From: Polietes domitor
Taxonomy: Eukaryota; Arthropoda; Insecta; Diptera; Muscidae
Length of the DNA: 64,000 bases
Direction of reading: 5' to 3'
Assembly (NCBI GenBank): GCA_947397865.1
Contig: OX377620.1
Location: 118,519,085-118,583,084, forward strand
The stretch's first letter is position 1. The number at the start of each line of letters is the position of its first letter. This document shows, piece by piece, positions 59,241 through 64,000 of the stretch. The notes below the pieces were generated by a model. It was not told the origin of the DNA and did not search any database. It was given only the letters and a program-made list of their open reading frames with translations. The translations under genes and the position numbers were made by a program.

Positions 59241-61080
59241 TGACTATCACACAGTGTAATTGAACCTATCCGTAATTAAGTGTTTCTTCTCGATGATGTT
59301 GTTGGTGTTGTGGGGACAACCCCAAAATGGAACCCAATAACGATGCGGCCATAACAAACCATTAACATCCACAGACTTCCCATGACTTACAATGATGCCA
59401 CCTAGATGCAAGCACAATGGTATGACAGTGAAGGAAGTCTGCCATGGTAATTTGTGTAGTGGTTGTGGGGTAACATGCTCGCAACAACAACTTGCTGTAT
59501 GCCCTCCCATGTGTGCGTCTTAATTATAGTGTTTTTCGGTAGTTGATGTGGCAAAACTGTTAGGAATAGTAGTAGAAGCGCCATGGCTTTTGGCAGCAGA
59601 TGCCATAACAATCCGCAATCCTCCGCTGGTATACACTTAACTCGAATGCGTTAGCGGTCGACGATGTGTTTTATGCCGGAGGTCATGATTTAGTTTTGTT
59701 GTTCTCTGTTCTCTTACAGATGTTGTTGCAAGTTTTAAATTTCCTTCTCACACTTTCCGGCTGCAAAGTCTGCTGTTAGTATTTGGTTTGATTGAGGCGG
59801 CATTTTGTTCGTTCATGTTCTAAGCTCCTTCCTCCTTTGGCTGTAAGTCAGGCAATGTGGTGGCTTCGATGGCTGGTCGTGGCCACATTTCACTGGCATT
59901 TAAGCAATATGTCATTATGCGGTTACTGGTTATATGGCCACAACGGCAGCTTCGCCCGTCATACAAATCATAATAATTTACAACCATTCATTTGAACTAT
60001 AAAATTACGATTCATCTCAATGTGGTAGCATGTTCGAACGAATGGGTAGCGGCAACCAGGCCAGACCCACAACAACGGCCACCATCACCATCACCACCAC
60101 CACCTACTTATTGGCAAGCAGGCTGGCAGGTTGGTAGTGGCTCTAACCAACTATTTGACACAGTCTCCCCCCTCGATTTGGCCTGAAACAAAAAGTTTCC
60201 CTGAATCCACATTTCTTTCCATTCTGATTGTAATTATTAGGCTTCTGTTACTGTTTCACTATGGATCGCCGCTCGTGCAGTGTTGGTAGCTGCCACACTT
60301 TTTCCTGCGTGCAACATACCTCTTCCGCTCTGCTTGATTATTGTGGATTTCTGACGTTTTGTGGTGCCACCAAACACAAGTTGTTTATTGTGCAGCCATC
60401 GTTGGTCGGTCGCTCCGTTTTGCGGCAGTTTTATATTTCCATTGGTTGTGTTTTGTGCCTCCGGACAAGATTTCTAATTTGTCGGAAGTTTTATAGAGTT
60501 TTATAATTTGTTCTATTTCTTCATCTCTTCATATTGTTGTTCTTCTTCTGTCTGTAGTGGCTGGCAACTGTTTTTGTTTTGACATGTGAGAGAAGTCATT
60601 TGATTGCGGTTAAACTGTGTGGTTTTCAGGTGCGTGCATTCCACGGAAAGGAGGCCAGGTTTTGAAATTGATTTAAAAAAGAGCACACTTGGTTTATGAT
60701 CGGAATAGAAGATTTTTCCATTTTGCATAAGCAATATTTTCTAGAGTACAAATGTATCTCACTTAACTCAACCACAATTCAAAATAGGTTTTCATGCAAA
60801 TATACAAAATCGCAATTAAGTTATGTGGTCCGTTCCACTAACTTAATGGCTGACACTGCCAAAATGTCAAAATAATAAAAACCAATCGCTTCATGTTTAA
60901 TAAAGTTGTCAATTTCTGAAGATTTTGTCATTTGATGATTTTCTTAAAGGCCATCTATTTCAATTCATCCATTAATATCCAAAAAGAATTAAGAAGTTTA
61001 TGATATAATCTTAATCCATTTGATCTATTATCATTTCTTCTCAGCATGGTTGGATGGGGGAGTGTGGAATACACAGGCTC
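59240..61080. other. Non-repetitive island, no gene seen
   Basis: The least A/T-rich part of the window. Several overlapping open frames (60-87 codons) occur on both strands with no domain. CCATCACCATCACCACCACC lies near 60082. GCCAT words are frequent. This could be regulatory DNA, but nothing decides it. Confidence 0.5.
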
Positions 61081-61089
61081 GAAGACGGA

Positions 61090-61470
61090 AATTGAATAAT
61101 AAGCGGCCTCCTAGCCTATTCGGTACCTGAAGTGGGTACCAGGTTGAAGTGTTGGAAGCCAAGCTGAGCTACAATGTGACCTTGATCACTGCTATAAATT
61201 GGGAATTGGATACTAAAGTGGCCCCTACACTATTCTGTACCTGTTGAGTAAAACAGTTTGAAGTGTTGGAAGCCATGTTGAGCAGTGCTATGTTACAATG
61301 TTGTATCGAACAGTGGTTCGCTATTCGGATAACCAGTCTGTCATTAGATACATACACTAAAACTGGCTCCTATACTATTCGATACCTTTATGGTCTACCA
61401 GGTTGAAGTGTTGGAAGCCAAGTTGAGAAGTGTTCGATACAACACAGTGTTACGTCGAAAGCTCGTGTCA
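61090..61470 (+). repeat. Repeat L (three units of about 115-140 bp)
   Basis: Units share 'ggttgaagtgttggaagcca', 'gttgagcagtg' or a relative, and 'ctcctatactattcgatacc'. Starts lie near 61143, 61257 and 61399. They directly precede the RNase H fragment and may be part of the same decayed element. Confidence 0.65.
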
Positions 61471-61521
61471 ACAGATTATCATTAGATCCATGGATTAGGT
61501 GACACCAAAACGAATTGTGAA

Positions 61522-61743
61522 GTTGGTGCCGGAGACTTCTCATTCTGACTTCATGACAGCTACAGCGTCTTTCAGGAGAAAGTTTTCGCAACGGTTGGCA
61601 TAGGAATCTTTATAGACAGCCAAGCTGTTCTTTGGTCTCTAAAAACTACCAGCATAAGATCTACACTAGTAGCTCTTTTATAGATCCGTGGGCATAACAA
61701 CTTTTATGGGAACGAATTGGCGACTTTACGTTCTACTGTAAGT
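61522..61743 (+). pseudogene. Decayed RNase H domain of a non-LTR retrotransposon
   Basis: One frame from 61522 reads VGAGDFSF, a stop, then LHDSYSVFQEKVFATVGI, IFIDSQAVLWSLKTTSIRS, a stop, then RGHNNFYGNELA. This follows the order typical of RNase H domains in I/R1/LOA-type retrotransposons: GAG(V/I)..., (C/Y)SVFQAEVFA, (I/V)(F/Y)xDSQA, then PGHxxxxGNExA. The third acid is kept (D in IDSQA), but the usual AE of FQAEVFA is EK here, two stops interrupt the frame, and DNA between TLV and RGHNN is missing. No reverse transcriptase is seen nearby. Confidence 0.65.
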
Positions 61744-61799
61744 ATCCTCGCTAAGGCGTTGGTCGCAAAGCCCATAGTGTCCGATTGTAGCATGAAGAT

Positions 61800-63260
61800 G
61801 CTACTCAGAAGTGAGTCTCCTCAAAGCAAGGGATCCTGGATAGAAAACTCAGTTTGGAAAACTCATCAATGCGACCGATTTCAAACAGAGAAGCAGAGCT
61901 CGCGGTTCGAATTGTGTGTGTGGAAGATTGTCAAGATTCCGAATCGGAATAGATGTGGAGTGTGTATGGTTGCTGTGAGTTTAGAAGAGAAAACAAGTCG
62001 GAAGAGGTTTGAAGTGTATGATGAAGACTGTCCAAAAATGCGAGTTGAAAGAAATTTGAACTGGGTTTGGAAGTTTTTGAGAATGGGAGTCAGAGTGCTC
62101 GAAATTTCATCGAGAATGAGAGTCAGCATAGAATTGAGGGGTTTGTGGTAGTTTGACGAGGAGGAATCTTGAGAATTTGAGTTGGAAGAAATTTGAATGT
62201 AGGTTGGAAACGGTGGCATTGTGGGTGGCATTTTTTTGATAATTCGGAACGGAAGAGGTTTGAAACGGAAGTTTGTCGAGAATGCAATAGGATGTGATAA
62301 GAAGTTTGTCTGAAAGTTTGTCGAGTCGGCGAGTCGGAGGTAATAATAAGTTTGACTGAAAGTTAGTCGACAATGCGAGCCACAAGCGAGAACGAGAGTC
62401 GAAAGAAATTCAAACAGAGTTCGGAAGTTTTTTGAAAATGCGAGTCGGCGAGCAACAAGTGGTTCGAAGTGTCGGGCAACACTTCAAACCACTTGTTCAC
62501 CGAGAATGAGAGTCACAATAGGTTTGAAGGGTATGTGGTTGTTTGACGAGGAAAAGAGATTTGAGCTGAAAGAAATTTGAATGTAGATTGAAAGAGGTTT
62601 GAAGTGTGTGTTTTTCGCTGGAGGTTTGAAATAGAAGTTTGTCGAGATGGCGAGTCTAAGGTAATAAAAAGTTTGAGCCACATGATGTTTGACGAGAACG
62701 AGATTTGTCGACAATGTGATCTTTAGGGGAACTTCTCGAAGATTAGAAGAGGATTGCGAGTAGGAAAAGTCTTGAAGAGAGTGTGGAAGTTAACTGAGAA
62801 TGCAAGTCAAAAGAGTTGGATCTTTATGTGGAAGCTTCCTGCGATGCGATTTGGAATTGCTCTTCCTTGGACGAGAATAAGGGTAGGAAATGTTGCGAAT
62901 AGAGTGTGGAAGATTGTCGATAGTGTAAATCGGAAGATGTTTGAGAATGCGAGTCAAAAGAGTATTGAACTTTTTGTCTCGAGGATGGAAGAGGTTGCCG
63001 AGAATGCTAGTAGGAAGAGTCTTCAAGAGAGTGTGGAAGTTATCCGAGAATGCGAGTCAAAACAATTTTGAACTGTTTGTGGAAACTTCTGAGTATGCGA
63101 GTTGGTGGAGGAGCGTTGAGAATTGGAAGATTACCGATAATGTAAGTATGCAAAGTTTCGAAGAGAGTGTTGAAGTTAGCCGAGAACTCTAGTCGGAAGA
63201 GTTTTCAAGTGTGCAAGTGGCAGTTGGACGAGAAAGTAAGCCGCAAGAGTTTTGAGTTAT
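61800..63260 (+). repeat. Array M: purine-rich degenerate tandem repeats
   Basis: The plus strand is strongly G+A rich and repeats words such as GAGAATGCGAGTC, AAGAGTTTTGAA, GAGAGTGTGGAAGTT and GTTTGTCGAGA at intervals of roughly 50-75 bp. The open frames 61717-62151 and 62754-63071 (plus) translate to repeated ENASxKS and VWK units and their minus-strand counterparts to Ser/Pro/Thr-rich text. They follow the repeat and are not supported as genes. A hairpin with one mismatch lies at 62455-62496. Confidence 0.65.
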
Positions 63261-63269
63261 GTAGAGAAT

Positions 63270-64000
63270 ACTTGTGATAATAAATGTTCTTTATAACTTT
63301 ACATTTATTTACTCCTTTGTTGCCTACAATTTTTTCTTTATTTCTCACTTTTAATAACCTCCATTTTCATACTCCTTCAAAAAACCCCCTCCTCATCTTA
63401 TTAATTATAGAAATCCAAAAAGGAATATTGTTAAAGATCTGTAACCTGCACTAAACATGATTTCACTTCGCATTCAAACACACAACTAAGGCCTCAATCT
63501 GAGATAGAAATGCCACGGTAAGCTTTTGATTTGTAACCGCAAAATGTCGCAACTACAAACGGCCACCACCACCAACAACAACAAACCGTCATCCAAATGG
63601 CATAGACTCCCTCTCCGCCGAAGAGCGTTGCGCGATGCGGCGCGTTTCCTTGACATGCCACTAGTGCCACAAACTCCATCAAACGACACCTCATATGGTC
63701 ATGTAATATTTTATCTTTTCTTCTTCTTCCTCCACAATTCGATGGACACACACACTCACACAAATATAACTTTGCTCTGTTCGGTGGCATGGTTACATTG
63801 ACTCTGCCACTGTATGGTGGCAGCTCTCGTGTTGTTGTTGCACTTGCACACCACTACAACGAATGTTTGTTCAAATGTTTCAGATGCTTGCAACTCATTG
63901 GCTGAGAGCAAACAAAAATATTTCTGTAACATATGCAAAGAAGTGCAACAGCCAACAACGAGACATCATGGACACGATGGATGGATGGATGGATGGCTGG
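63270..64000. other. Non-repetitive DNA with GGAT tract at the edge
   Basis: No gene is recognised. ACCACCACCAACAACAACAA lies near 63564, CACACACACTCACACA near 63747, and (GGAT)n near 63978-63996. Overlapping open frames come from these tracts. Confidence 0.5.

Noticed and set aside
61717..62151. 144-codon plus-strand open frame after the RNase H fragment
   Set aside because: It begins inside the decayed RNase H region in a frame used by chance and then follows purine-rich repeat M; codons mirror repeat words.
62754..63071. 105-codon frame with repeated ENASxKS units, possible repeat protein
   Set aside because: The periodic residues follow the DNA repeat, neighbouring repeats are out of frame or stopped, and the minus strand is open as well.

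Overview
The window looks like a piece of an insect chromosome, most likely a higher (schizophoran) fly with a large, repeat-rich genome. The signs are a very high A+T content, many CAG/CAA ('opa'-type) and CA microsatellites in the non-repetitive parts, mariner elements of the DD41D type (known to me mainly from Diptera), and no bacterial features (no operons, no ribosome binding sites, no long ORFs). I find no complete host gene. The longest open frames are 130-200 codons and look fortuitous, apart from transposon-derived ones. The best reading is an intergenic region or a very long intron: islands of non-repetitive, regulatory-looking DNA separated by blocks of diverged tandem and dispersed repeats.

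Layout. Non-repetitive islands: about 1-1190, 4900-6050, 9490-10430, 12560-13530, 15370-16650, 18740-20390, 22170-23640, 28870-30480, 37130-38640, 43390-44310, 44790-45750, 50560-51500, 52450-54060, 59240-61080 and 63270-64000. Between them lie at least a dozen repeat families: array A (1200-3700), dispersed family R (3980-4900, 38760-40280, 44340-44780, 48080-48900, 56500-57140), 6050-8620, family B (8430-9490, and reversed at 13530-14000 and 30480-31500), a higher-order A/T-rich array (10440-12540), array C (14060-15360, 17470-18730), array D (20390-22160, 24360-26060), array E (27590-28870), array F (31729-33310), a foldback-like element (35089-37128), arrays H and I (45760-47378, 51500-52450, 54060-56350), array J (48900-50560), array K (57320-58740) and arrays L/M (61090-63260).

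Mobile elements. Four copies of one DD41D mariner-like element are present, each flanked by TA. Three (24528-25146, 47379-47997, 54109-54728) are almost identical 619-620 bp internal-deletion derivatives that keep an intact 132-codon frame: the N-terminal DNA-binding part of the transposase fused in frame to its last residues. The fourth (33420-34334) carries the opposite remnant, the catalytic D-D-D part without the DNA-binding domain. Two of the short copies sit inside tandem repeats whose empty sites can be read from neighbouring units. Other remnants are a second Tc1/mariner-type fragment (24126-24318), a 339-bp TA-flanked MITE-like element (16661-16999), and a decayed RNase H domain of a non-LTR retrotransposon (61522-61743).

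The most striking signal is a short motif, core TTAATATCAATCATACG usually followed by YCAC, found about 44 times by eye between 1.4 and 39.8 kb. It recurs in at least six tandem-repeat families whose flanks I cannot align with one another, once in each arm of the foldback-like element, and as a 35-bp minisatellite. Its conservation against diverged surroundings is what a protein-binding or processing site inside satellites would look like, though common descent with mobility is also possible.
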